Shown: positions 7,401-15,742 of the stretch, piece by piece | How positions within the stretch are numbered: position 1 is the first letter of the stretch | Layout of the letters: each line of letters opens with the position of its first letter | Assembly: GCF_000371785.1 (NCBI RefSeq) | Contig: NZ_AQUI01000002.1 | Span: 2,893,276 to 2,957,275, forward strand | Reading direction: 5' to 3' | From: Actinopolyspora halophila DSM 43834 | GTDB taxonomy: Bacteria; Actinomycetota; Actinomycetes; Mycobacteriales; Pseudonocardiaceae | DNA: 64,000 bases | Notes under the pieces: model-generated | The model's input: the letters and a program-made list of their open reading frames with translations, nothing else | Told to the model about the DNA's origin: nothing | Databases searched by the model: none | Program-made: the position numbers and the translations under genes

Positions 7401-10124
7401 TGGCTGGTCCTGCCCCGGGATCTCCGGGGCCGACGAACAGGGGTTGGACACGAACACCGGATCGCGCCACAGGTCGAAGGGGCGCGCGGCACGTCCCTCG
7501 AAGACCGGTGCCAGATCGGGCACGGCCCGCGCCGCGAACAGGGCCGCCGCCGTCTCGGCCAACGGGCGGTCCCGATCGCTGCCCGCGTCCACGCTTGCCA
7601 CGGGTATCGAGGTGTTGTCGGGCAGCAACGCGCTCAGGGTGTGGCCGGGACCCGTCTCGCAGAACAGGTCGACCTCGTCGAGGACCCCCGCCACAGCGTC
7701 GCGGAAACGTACCGGCTCGGTGAGCTGCCGGGCCAGCAGGTCGGCGACGTCGTCGGCGGCCGTGAGCACCTCGCCGGACACGGTGGACAGCGCCCGACGC
7801 CGTGGAGGAGTGATCCTTGTCGCGTGCGGCAGTGCGGCGAAACCGCGCGCGCTCTCGCTCATGGCCGCGGAGTGAAAGGCGTGCGAGACCCGCAGCAACC
7901 TGGCGGCGAGACCGCGGGCCGCCGCGCGCTCGGCCACCGCGTGCACCTCCGCCAGCGGGCCCGCCAGAACGTGGGAACGGGGACCGTTGAACGCGGCCAC
8001 GACCAGTCCGGTCCCGACGCACAGCTCCCGTGCCTGCTCCTCGTCGGCGTCGAGGCTGATCATCCCCGTGTCCGGGGCACCGTCCCGGTGCATCACACGA
8101 CCACGTTCCCGCACCAGCCCGGCCGCGTCCTCCTCGGACAGACATCCGGCCCACACCAGGGCGGCGAATTCGCCGAGACTGTGTCCCACCGCAGCGACCG
8201 GGCGCGTTCCGAGCTCTTCCAGCCAGCGCAGCGCGTTCATCGAAGCGCGGTGAATGCGCGGCTGGGCTCCGGCCGTCCCCGCTCCCCGTTCGTCGGAACG
8301 CGGCCACGAGCACACTCCCGGCCAGTGTTCGGCGAGCGCACCGCCGCTCTGGGGAGCGGGAGCACCCTGCCCGGGAAACAGCAGACCGACCCGTCCCGCC
8401 ACACCGGCACCGACATACACGCCGTCTCCGCCCCGCAGGCGGGGTTCGGAGACGACCTCGTCGAGTAGCGCGCAGGCGTGATCCGCCCGTTTGCCCAGTT
8501 CCTCGGCCGTGGCAGCCACCAGGCCCGCCCGTACCGGCCCCTGGAAATCACGGCCGAACCGGCAGGCCAGATCACGCAGCTCGGCCTCGGACAGCCGCGG
8601 GGCCAGCGCGGAGATCCGCCGCAGGACCGCACGCAGTCCCGACACGTCCTCGGCCCCCACCGCGACCACTTCGCCCTCCGGATCCGGAGGGCGCCGCACC
8701 GGCGGGGAAACGTCGCTTTCCGAGCTCTCCGCGCGCACCACGAGGTGCGTGTTGATCCCGCCGAACCCCATGGCGCTCACCCCGGCGACGCGTGGCCCCC
8801 GTGGCCACGGCTCGGGCTGGTCCGGAGCACGCAGCACCCCGCTCGCCTCCCGCAGGCGGCGATGCGGGGTCTCGCAGCCGGTGATCGGGGGCAGCACTCC
8901 GGTCTCCACGCTGCGCACCGCCTTGATCAACGAGGCGACACCGGCGGCGGCCTTGGTGTGGCCGATGTTGGCCTTGATCGACCCGAGGGCCGCGGGCGCG
9001 GGCGCGGACTCCCGCAGTCGCGCCAACGCGTCCAGCTCGACCTCGTCCCCGACCGCCGTGCCGGTGCCGTGCCCCTCGTGCAGCAGCACCTCGCCCGGAG
9101 CCGTGCCTGCCGCGGCATAGGCGCGCCGCAACGCCGCCAGCTGCCCGCGCAGCTCCGGACGAGTGATGCCGCCGTGGCCGTCGGAGGAGACCCCCCACCC
9201 GGAGATCTCGGCCCGCACCGGCAATCCGGCGCGGCGAGCGTCGGCCGTCCGCATCAACGTCACCATGCCGCAGCCCTCGCCCGGCCAGAACCCGCCGGAG
9301 TTCTCGTCGTAGACACGCATCCGGTCCGCGGCCAAGGCCCCCGCCTTGGCGAAACCGACCAGTTCGAACGGGTCCAGACTCAGGTCCACGCCCCCGGCCA
9401 GAGCGACGTCGACGCTGCCGTCATTCAGCTGCCGACACGCGTCGATCAGTGCCAGCAGCGAGGAGGAACACGCGCCGTCGACCGTGTACCCGCCCCCGCC
9501 GAAGTCGAAGTGGTTGCAGATCCTGCCCGCGATCGTATTGGACAGCCCTCCCGCCAGGGTTTCGTCGTCGGCTTCCGGGAACGGCCTCCGGTAGAGCTCG
9601 GCGGCACGATCCAGTGCCACCCGCTGCTGTTCCGGGGAGACCCCAGCCTCGTCCAACGCCGCGTTCAACACCCTGCGGGCGTAGGGCCAACGCAGCCGCA
9701 GGGACCGTGCCCGGGTCGTCTCGCCGGTGAGGGTGTTTCCCACCACCACCGCCACCCGCTGCCGGTCGATTCCGCCACCTGCCGACAACCCGGCGTCGTC
9801 GAGGGCTCGCGCCGCCGTTTCCAGCGCCAACCAGTGGGCGGGATCGGCAGCCCGGTACACCGAGCGCGGAACGCGAAAACCCGACCGGTCGAACTCCCAA
9901 CCGTCCAGCACGGCGGCGCGGGTGCTGTAGGTCCGGTCCACCGCCGCTGGATCCGGGTCGTAATAGTCGTCCGGATCGAGCCTCTCCCGGGGCAGCGCGC
10001 GAAACGCACGCCGCCGGTCGAGCACGTTCTCCCACAACTGCCCCGGACCGTCCGCGTCCGGATACCGACAGGCCATTCCGACCACAGCAACCGGTTCGAC
10101 GATTGCTGAACCCGACTCGTTCAC
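4497..10124 (-). CDS. pksE: Enediyne iterative type I polyketide synthase
   Basis: An 1875-residue megasynthase with the domain order of enediyne PKSs. KS ~10-460 has Cys219 (DGACSSSL), His351 (HGTGT) and His388 (NIGHTK). AT ~575-880 has Ser648 in GHSLGE. An ACP around 935-1010 has its phosphopantetheine Ser near 971 (LHLTSLR). KR ~1185-1410 has GGAKGIG and Tyr near 1338 (YALAN). DH ~1440-1700 has His near 1468 (HRLDGTAVLPG). A C-terminal region corresponds to the built-in phosphopantetheinyl transferase. GTG 10124 overlaps the UnbU stop and follows GGAGGGG. PksE builds the conjugated polyene precursor of the enediyne core by repeated malonyl extension. The terminal transferase domain looks degenerate (see findings). 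Confidence 0.96.
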   Translation of the reverse strand: MNESGSAIVEPVAVVGMACRYPDADGPGQLWENVLDRRRAFRALPRERLDPDDYYDPDPAAVDRTYSTRAAVLDGWEFDRSGFRVPRSVYRAADPAHWLALETAARALDDAGLSAGGGIDRQRVAVVVGNTLTGETTRARSLRLRWPYARRVLNAALDEAGVSPEQQRVALDRAAELYRRPFPEADDETLAGGLSNTIAGRICNHFDFGGGGYTVDGACSSSLLALIDACRQLNDGSVDVALAGGVDLSLDPFELVGFAKAGALAADRMRVYDENSGGFWPGEGCGMVTLMRTADARRAGLPVRAEISGWGVSSDGHGGITRPELRGQLAALRRAYAAAGTAPGEVLLHEGHGTGTAVGDEVELDALARLRESAPAPAALGSIKANIGHTKAAAGVASLIKAVRSVETGVLPPITGCETPHRRLREASGVLRAPDQPEPWPRGPRVAGVSAMGFGGINTHLVVRAESSESDVSPPVRRPPDPEGEVVAVGAEDVSGLRAVLRRISALAPRLSEAELRDLACRFGRDFQGPVRAGLVAATAEELGKRADHACALLDEVVSEPRLRGGDGVYVGAGVAGRVGLLFPGQGAPAPQSGGALAEHWPGVCSWPRSDERGAGTAGAQPRIHRASMNALRWLEELGTRPVAAVGHSLGEFAALVWAGCLSEEDAAGLVRERGRVMHRDGAPDTGMISLDADEEQARELCVGTGLVVAAFNGPRSHVLAGPLAEVHAVAERAAARGLAARLLRVSHAFHSAAMSESARGFAALPHATRITPPRRRALSTVSGEVLTAADDVADLLARQLTEPVRFRDAVAGVLDEVDLFCETGPGHTLSALLPDNTSIPVASVDAGSDRDRPLAETAAALFAARAVPDLAPVFEGRAARPFDLWRDPVFVSNPCSSAPEIPGQDQPRPESDVQGRPRAESEPEPQRSAEPEAGGRDAATVTRQVLAEATDLGPETMESDTRLLADLHLTSLRVIQLVAEIADSLGRKRPEEPLSPAHATIAELVETVEGLPEAEETVDETAPTGVEPWVRCFTEQHHPARPAELPVAAPGRWGAHVPGGDGLSAVAADLLSGQDTPVLYAPEPASPENVDAALRAGRTGVEAGGLVAVTHGAELTGFLRGMHHEHPELGITVLRVPATVEGLRAARRHLRAEPGRWCEYVLTERGFAEPVEAPLELDQVGDLPLGDADVLLVSGGAKGIGYECAAAFARSSGVRLALLGRSVPEEDERLAENLRLLRAEGITVDYESADVTDAAQVRRAVRCLRERLGGIDGVLHASGGNEPVRFAQLDAAAVHDHVAPKVTGLRHLLDEVDQRKLRVLVTFGSVISTWGLRGESHYALANAALRAEVQRLAGTLPGCRVFNVDWSVWSGAGMGERLGALDALTRAGVTAIPPDEGVEFFLRLLADERTPSSVAVHGRLGALSGIGQHTAGMARGRFLERIRLHCPGVELIAEAGLDLSSDSYGAEHRLDGTAVLPGVVLVEAMSQVASQLAGRTLREAVDLRLDRPVVLPETGSRKIRVCVLRRAGAVEAVLRSAETDFRVEHACASFPLTASELCQDEAPRSAHPSAGWETAPLGPEQLYGSLYFHTGQFRRVRELVPEGARRCRVRVLAKDRPDWFEVEPLLGSAAVNDATVHALQACVPHRRLLPVGCERLVVSPSDSSELWVHGCERRAEAGRYIWDVVARDPDGVVVLAWYGLTLRDVGPLSGEWPWPESLLAVYLERTGATLGTDPRLRVSVRRAEHATPRESAQSRGGVAGLVFEVTGTERAGCAVETVGADEEARELSAEDRTLAARLGRPCPESFGSLAARVGTVRRTLGEAGQDRTVPLEFDGVYEGGVVLFRSGPFVITSVVVPVLDVPDPVAVAILTGDQ

Positions 10125-11089
10125 CGCGCGTTCCCCTCCGAAACAGTCGATGCCACCGGAACCGGCTCGGGGGTGACGAGCTCACGCCGGACGGCCGGGC
10201 GCGCACGCCGCCGACCGAGCACGTCACCGACGACCAGGCACACGGCACGCAGCACACAAGTGATCACCAGTGCGAAAAAGAGCCCGAAAACGATGTGCAG
10301 CTGCACCAGGACCCCGTAGACGGCCGCCGTGGCGGCCCCGAACACGACCTGCCCGCGACGCGCGGACGGTGTCGTCCCCGGATCGGTGATCATGTAGTTG
10401 GTGAACAGCAGGAACGCCACCCCGGTGACCGGGAGCAGCGCGCTGATCAGCGACACCTCGGTGAGCGCTCCCCGGATCACGGCCTGAGCCAGGAAACCGG
10501 CCGCCCAACCGAGGATCAGCGGCATCTTGCCGGTCAACTTGGCGTTGAGCATCGTCCCCGCCGCCAACAGCAGCAGCGGCACCGCCGCGTCCAGCCATCC
10601 CGAGAACCACTCGGTGAACTGGTAGGGCGGTGCGATGCCCACCCACGGGAACATCAGCAGCACGACCACGATGCCCGCGTTGCTCGGGTTCAGCACGTGC
10701 CGTGAACGTCCCCCGATCGGTAGGCGCACGATGTACTTGCTGGCCACGGCGACAACGGCCGCGAACACGATCGGCAGGGCCCGTCCGTTCCCGTACAGCA
10801 GCATCGCGCACGCCAGACCGGCGATGTAGGCGGGCAGCAGGAAGTCGAGGGCCTGCCCCGGGGGACACCTGTAACGAGGACGACGTCCTCCCGCCAGGGC
10901 CTCCACCGACTCCAGCAGCAGCTCGGTGCCCACTGCCGCCAGCGCGGCCACCAACGGGGTCCGATAGGCCTGTTCGAAACCGAGCACCGTGTGCCCGAGC
11001 ACGGTCAACGCCGTGATCGAGAGCCCGAAGCGACGCAGGGCCGCGCTTCTGGGGTCGAACTGCTTCCGCGCCGGAGCCCGCAACCTCAT
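10121..11089 (-). CDS. unbU: Enediyne core protein UnbU (E5), multi-pass membrane protein
   Basis: A 322-residue integral membrane protein with about eight hydrophobic helices, a loop with KYIVRLPIGGRSRHVLNPSN and a later ITDPGTTP segment. Both resemble the RnfD/NqrB membrane subunits of ion-translocating flavin electron carriers. UnbU proteins are a constant part of the enediyne core cassette, but their chemical role is unresolved; electron transfer for oxidative steps at the membrane is a reasonable guess. The ATG at 11089 overlaps the UnbV stop by ATGA and the gene itself overlaps pksE by four bases. Confidence 0.9.
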   Translation of the reverse strand: MRLRAPARKQFDPRSAALRRFGLSITALTVLGHTVLGFEQAYRTPLVAALAAVGTELLLESVEALAGGRRPRYRCPPGQALDFLLPAYIAGLACAMLLYGNGRALPIVFAAVVAVASKYIVRLPIGGRSRHVLNPSNAGIVVVLLMFPWVGIAPPYQFTEWFSGWLDAAVPLLLLAAGTMLNAKLTGKMPLILGWAAGFLAQAVIRGALTEVSLISALLPVTGVAFLLFTNYMITDPGTTPSARRGQVVFGAATAAVYGVLVQLHIVFGLFFALVITCVLRAVCLVVGDVLGRRRARPAVRRELVTPEPVPVASTVSEGNAR

Positions 11090-13014
11090 CGTTCCTCCTC
11101 GGACGAGCCGTCGGCTCCCAGGACGATCTCGTGCCAGCCCGGCCTCACCCGTACCTTCGTGGAGTGCCGCTGCCCGCACGAGTCCCTCCAGGAGAGTTCG
11201 ACGGGGAGTTCCTCGACCGTGCGCTCACCGAGCCCGAACAACATCTCCGGCGCATCGGTTCCGCCGTGGCCGTTGGCGGGATAGAGCTGCCGGGACCGCT
11301 GCGTCCCATCGGGGAAACGCACCCGCGCCCGAGCCCCGATGGCCGGGCGGTGCCCTCCCGAACCGTCCGGTCCGCACCGCGAGGTGCTCGGTCGTCTCAA
11401 CCGAAGCCCGAGGAACTCGCCCCGTTCCGACTCGTTGCGGTACAGCGTGGAGCGATCCCACTGATTGGCCACCGCGAAGTCCTGGCGTCCGTCCGAGTCC
11501 ACATCGCCCACGGCCAGACTGCGACTGACGGCTTCGGTGCCCACACCCACGTCCTCGGCCACGTCGACGTAACGGCCACCGGGTTCCCTGGTGAAGAACG
11601 TGTTGGCATCGTCGCCGGACAGATCGTCGCCGGGGGTGAAGTTCGGCCACAGCGCGGGATGGGACAGGATCAGGTCGTTGGACATGGCCGCTTCCTGCAG
11701 CTGGGCCCACCGGTCGGTCCTTCCCGCGACGAAGCCGGTGGCGTGCAGGACCTCGGCCGTACCGTCGGCGTCGAAGTCGCCCGTGTCGACGTCCCAGCTC
11801 CATCCCGTCCGGGACAGCCCGAGCCGCTCGCTGCGGTCGTCGTAGGGCGCGTGACCGTCGTGCAGCCCCTCGCCCCCGTCCTCACCGGTGCTGAGATAGG
11901 CGAAGTTGCTCTCGTGCAGGGCATAGGGTTCGGTGATGTTGCTGACCAGCACGTCCGAGGTTTCGTCGCGGTTGAGGTCCCGGAAGGCCACCCCCATGCC
12001 CTTGAAGGAGTCGTTGCCGACCACACGGGACTTGGGCGTGTTCACGTGCCGGGTTCCGGTCGCCTCACCGAATCGGACACGTCCCGGCACGGACTCGTTG
12101 ACCAGCATGTGGTCGGGACCGAAGTCGTTGGCCACGTACAGATCGGCCCGCCCGTCCCGATCCAGGTCCTGGGTTCCCAGCGCCAGGGTCCACTGCCGTG
12201 CGCGGCGGGAGGAGAACGCCTCCGTTTCCTCCGCGAAACGCACATCGGGGCTGTCCCCGGTCGCGGCCCCCGCGAAGCGGAACAGGTGGTTGCGCCCGCC
12301 GTTGTGCGCGTTGGACAGCGAGGAGTTCATCACCAGGTCGTCGTGCCCCGCTGTCGGATCCAACACCCGGGACCCGTCGGGGAAGTAGTTCCCGACGACC
12401 AGATCCAGATGACCGTCCCCGTCGTAGTCGCCGACCGTGACCGTGTTGGTGTTCCACACCCGGGAAGGGGTGACGAGCTCACGTGCTCGGAAGGCTCCCC
12501 CCGCGGGCGAGCTCCCCGGCTCGCGCAGGAAGATCACCGGGGACCTTCCCCAGTAGTACACCAGCACGTCCTGCCGACCGTCCTCGTTGTAGTCGGCGGG
12601 CACGCACCCCATCGGTGCGGCGGGGGCAGGCGGCGGTGTGTCCGGTTCCAGGGTGAACGGCCGGTACCTGTCCCCCGTGCCCGGAGCCGGACGGATGCTC
12701 ACGGTGTCGGTACGCGGATCGACCAGGCAGAGATCGTGTGCTTCGGCCTGCCCGTCGAGGGAGAACATGCCGACGTCGGCGCCCACGGAGGAGATCCAGG
12801 ACCGGATGTCCCGGTAGGCCGGAGCCACGGTCCGCAGGTCACGGGAACCGGGGTCGTCCGCGGCGTTGATCGGCTGCGCGGTGAACCGGAACGGAGCGGC
12901 CAGCCGAGCGTGCTCCTCGGACGAGGCCGTGGGCAACCGAGCCGCGTCCCACACCAGCACACAACACAGCAGAGCAGTGATCGCGGCCAGATGCCTGCGC
13001 AGGAAAAGTATCAT
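11086..13014 (-). CDS. unbV: Enediyne core protein UnbV (E4), FG-GAP/ASPIC repeat protein
   Basis: A 642-residue protein with a hydrophobic N-terminal signal or anchor (LRRHLAAITALLCCVLVW) and a seven-bladed-propeller-like body made of FG-GAP/VCBS repeats. These carry repeated calcium-loop motifs such as DYNEDGRQD, DYDGDGHLD, DLDRDGRAD, DFDADGTAE and DVDSDGRQD. The C-terminal ~110 residues fit the ASPIC/UnbV domain. It is therefore an extracytoplasmic, Ca-binding protein anchored at the membrane. E4/UnbV is conserved in all enediyne core cassettes; its function is unknown. Start ATG 13014 overlaps the DUF1702 stop (ATGA), and its own stop overlaps UnbU. Confidence 0.92.
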   Translation of the reverse strand: MILFLRRHLAAITALLCCVLVWDAARLPTASSEEHARLAAPFRFTAQPINAADDPGSRDLRTVAPAYRDIRSWISSVGADVGMFSLDGQAEAHDLCLVDPRTDTVSIRPAPGTGDRYRPFTLEPDTPPPAPAAPMGCVPADYNEDGRQDVLVYYWGRSPVIFLREPGSSPAGGAFRARELVTPSRVWNTNTVTVGDYDGDGHLDLVVGNYFPDGSRVLDPTAGHDDLVMNSSLSNAHNGGRNHLFRFAGAATGDSPDVRFAEETEAFSSRRARQWTLALGTQDLDRDGRADLYVANDFGPDHMLVNESVPGRVRFGEATGTRHVNTPKSRVVGNDSFKGMGVAFRDLNRDETSDVLVSNITEPYALHESNFAYLSTGEDGGEGLHDGHAPYDDRSERLGLSRTGWSWDVDTGDFDADGTAEVLHATGFVAGRTDRWAQLQEAAMSNDLILSHPALWPNFTPGDDLSGDDANTFFTREPGGRYVDVAEDVGVGTEAVSRSLAVGDVDSDGRQDFAVANQWDRSTLYRNESERGEFLGLRLRRPSTSRCGPDGSGGHRPAIGARARVRFPDGTQRSRQLYPANGHGGTDAPEMLFGLGERTVEELPVELSWRDSCGQRHSTKVRVRPGWHEIVLGADGSSEEER

Positions 13015-14039
13015 CGGAGAGCTTTCTCCTCGTCGGAACGGGGATCACCACGCGACTCGCTCCGCTTGGCTCGGTGGTGTCGACTCCAGAACGCGCGAAT
13101 CTCCGCACGCCACCGCTCGTAGTGCTGCACGCTGTGCGGGTTGTCCCCCAGCGCTGCCAGGGCCAGCTCCGCCCAGCCTGCTGCCTCGGCCGCGGGAACA
13201 CCGGTGAGAGCGGTGGCTGCCCGTTCGGTGTGTTCGACACGGATGCCACAGGCCTGTCGGGCCGCGCAGGCGAAAACGCTGCCCTGCGCCAGATCCGCCG
13301 CGTACCTGCCCGCGGACCCGGCCAGCCGGGCGAGCTCCGCGCTGTCCGCTCCACCCGCGTACGTCGCGGCCAGCCCGATCCCGCTCCACAAGTCGGCGCG
13401 CCGGTGGACCGGAAAGTGCGCGACGCGTCGCGCGACGCCGTCCGGATCGGCGCACTCGTGAAACCACAACGCCCGCCCGAGCCCCTGGTCCCGAATCCCT
13501 CTGTGGCCTGCGGACAGACCACGTTCGAGACGGCACGCGCCGATGACCGCATCGGAGCGGAAGAACCCCTGGTGGAAGCCGAAACCGTCCCAGCCGAGCC
13601 AGCGCAGCAGCGGGTCACCGACCGGAAGCCCCCACCAGGGACGCAGCCGCAACCGCGCGTGCGCCCACCCCATTCCCGTGTGCACCAGATGGGGGTAGGA
13701 GTTTCCGACCCCTTCCAACAGCGCGGCGCTGCGCCGTCCCCGGGACAACGTCACCAGGTCGAGAATCGCGCATCCCATGCCCGCGCCCTCGTAGGCGAAA
13801 CCGCGCCATTGGGGTTCGAACCGCTCGATGCTGTCGACGGCCGCTTCGACCCCCGCGTTCTCGACGACCGCGTTCACGCCTTCCAGGAATGCCCGTGCTG
13901 AATCCTCCAGGCGTTGCCGTGCCGTTCCGGTGCCGAGACGGAATCGGCGCTGTCCGAAGTCGACCTGCCCGTGACCCTGCCGCAGCAACGACTTCGCCAA
14001 AGTGTTCTTCGAGGCGGTTCCGCCACCCGTCGTGCACAA
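13011..14039 (-). CDS. Enediyne core protein E3 (DUF1702, UnbL type)
   Basis: A 342-residue soluble protein of the DUF1702 family. I use the TTG start at 14039 because GGAGG lies five bases upstream. Visible family features are FEPQWRGFAYEGAGMG near residue 75, GMGWAHARLRL, WDGFGFHQGFF and HFPVHRRADLWSGIGLA, all rich in aromatic and His residues. DUF1702 proteins occur as E3 in enediyne cassettes such as C-1027 and calicheamicin, next to UnbV and UnbU, exactly the order seen here. No enzymatic reaction has been firmly assigned to the family. It starts the tightly overlapping core of the operon. Confidence 0.9.
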   Translation of the reverse strand: MCTTGGGTASKNTLAKSLLRQGHGQVDFGQRRFRLGTGTARQRLEDSARAFLEGVNAVVENAGVEAAVDSIERFEPQWRGFAYEGAGMGCAILDLVTLSRGRRSAALLEGVGNSYPHLVHTGMGWAHARLRLRPWWGLPVGDPLLRWLGWDGFGFHQGFFRSDAVIGACRLERGLSAGHRGIRDQGLGRALWFHECADPDGVARRVAHFPVHRRADLWSGIGLAATYAGGADSAELARLAGSAGRYAADLAQGSVFACAARQACGIRVEHTERAATALTGVPAAEAAGWAELALAALGDNPHSVQHYERWRAEIRAFWSRHHRAKRSESRGDPRSDEEKALR

Positions 14040-14103
14040 GTTTCCTCCCGAAAATGCGCCGGAAATGCTTCGTGGAACGCGATGTCCGCGGGAACGGACA
14101 CGA

Positions 14104-15492
14104 TCAGACCCTGTCCGGGGTGAGGACCCGGTGCATCAGTGCCTTGGTCAGGAACGGCTTCGCCTCGTGCTGGAAGTCCACTTCGGGGTGCAGTTCACGA
14201 ACCGCGCCTTCCAGAACCAGCAGGGACAGGATGGGGAAGACGAACTGCGGGTCCGCGGCCAGCCCGTAGCGCCGTTGCAGGTCGAAAAGGCGCGCCGCGA
14301 AGGTCACCAGATCGAAATCGGCCGCGCGCAGCCCGCTGTTCTCCTCGACCAGTCCGGCCAGTTCGGCGCGGAAACCGCGGGTGTCGGCTCCCGGCCGGGC
14401 CACTGCGGTCGACAGCACCACATCGGCGCAGGCGGGCCCGTCCCCGAGACTCATGCAGTAGAAGAACGCGGTGAATTTCGTGCGGGCGTGCTCGGTCAGG
14501 CGGACGGTGAATCCGGCGTCGACCATCACCGCCGAGCCGTCCTGCCGGAAGTAGAGGTTCCCCGGGTGCAGATCACAGTGCACGAACCCGTCCATGAAAA
14601 GCATCCGGTAGACCGAACGCAGCACCGCCAGCACCGCGCTCACGCACTCCTCGTCGCCGTCCCGCCGGACTCGCCGGTCGTGCAGACCGGCGACGTAGTC
14701 CATCACCAGCACGCTGCTCGTGGACAGCTCGGCGATCGCCCGGGGGACGTGGACCCACTTCTCGGGGGAGGTGCTCGTCCGCAGCTGCTCCAACCCGGCC
14801 GCCTCCCGTTCGAAGTCCAGTTGCGACTCCGCCGATTCGGCCAGCTGGTCCACGATCCCGCGCACGGGCACGCCGCGACACAGCGGCGTTCGTTCCAGCA
14901 CCCGCGCCACGGCCCGCATGAGCGCCAGGTCCCGACGCAGCACGTGTTCGACGTCGGGACGTCGCACCTTGACGGCGACTTCCCGCCCGTCCGGTGTCGT
15001 GGACCGGTAGACGCAGGCGATACTGCCGGAACCGACCAGAACCGCGTTCCGCCCGAGCGCTCTCCCGGCCTCGCCGAGCGAACTCCCGAGCAGCCCGGGC
15101 AAACCGGTGATCGGCGGTGTCGCCACATCGTCGTGCAGCCGCCCCAGAGCGCGGCACACGTGTGGCGGCAACAGGTCCACTCGCGAGCTGAGCAGTTGCG
15201 CCGCCTTGACGAACGCCGGACCGAGTTCGGAAACCGTCCGAACGAGCCAGTCGTGTCCGCTGTCACGCCCCAGCGCGTTCCCCGGACGCCGCCCGAGCAG
15301 CCGGGAGACGGCGAAACCGCATCCCGCCACGGCGCCACGACGCACGACGACGAACAGCACCCGAACGAGCCGGTGCAGCAGCGCCACGGTGCTCGTCCCG
15401 GAAGCCGGGCGTCGCGAAGGAACCGCCCCCTCACCCCCTCGCCCCGAACACGTTTCGTGGGAGCCCACCTGCGGTTGATCACTGTGCGCCAT
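14104..15492 (-). CDS. Atypical AarF/ADCK/UbiB-family protein kinase-like protein
   Basis: A 462-residue protein from ATG 15492 (a TTG one codon earlier is also possible; no clear ribosome site). It has the UbiB kinase-like fold: VKAAQLLSSRVDLLPP near 95-110, a nucleotide loop GSGSIACVYR near 154-163, Lys175 in VAVKV, HCDLHPGNLY and VDAGF. Classical UbiB/COQ8 proteins carry KxGQ and an Ala-rich AAAS loop. Here these are KAAQ and GSGS, an altered version. The family supports quinone and isoprenoid-lipid metabolism through ATPase or kinase activity. It lies 64 bases upstream of the enediyne E3 gene on the same strand, so it is probably the first gene of that operon. Its role with the polyketide is unknown. 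Confidence 0.85.
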   Translation of the reverse strand: MAHSDQPQVGSHETCSGRGGEGAVPSRRPASGTSTVALLHRLVRVLFVVVRRGAVAGCGFAVSRLLGRRPGNALGRDSGHDWLVRTVSELGPAFVKAAQLLSSRVDLLPPHVCRALGRLHDDVATPPITGLPGLLGSSLGEAGRALGRNAVLVGSGSIACVYRSTTPDGREVAVKVRRPDVEHVLRRDLALMRAVARVLERTPLCRGVPVRGIVDQLAESAESQLDFEREAAGLEQLRTSTSPEKWVHVPRAIAELSTSSVLVMDYVAGLHDRRVRRDGDEECVSAVLAVLRSVYRMLFMDGFVHCDLHPGNLYFRQDGSAVMVDAGFTVRLTEHARTKFTAFFYCMSLGDGPACADVVLSTAVARPGADTRGFRAELAGLVEENSGLRAADFDLVTFAARLFDLQRRYGLAADPQFVFPILSLLVLEGAVRELHPEVDFQHEAKPFLTKALMHRVLTPDRV

Positions 15493-15742
15493 CAATCGGG
15501 CACTCTAAGGCACAGCACCGCCGATCGTTAAGCAAGATCACCACAATCAGTGACGGGAAGGGGGCAGGAAACCCCTCACGCGTTCGATCGGCCAATGGCG
15601 TCCCTCCTGCCGCTCCTGCGGCCGTTCGACCACCGCTTCCGGCGTCGACACGGCGTACCGACATCGTCGTGCGCCACCCGCGTTCCGGTGATGTGCTGGG
15701 CACGGGCGTGCTTTCCCCTACTGCCTACCTCGGGAGGCCGGG

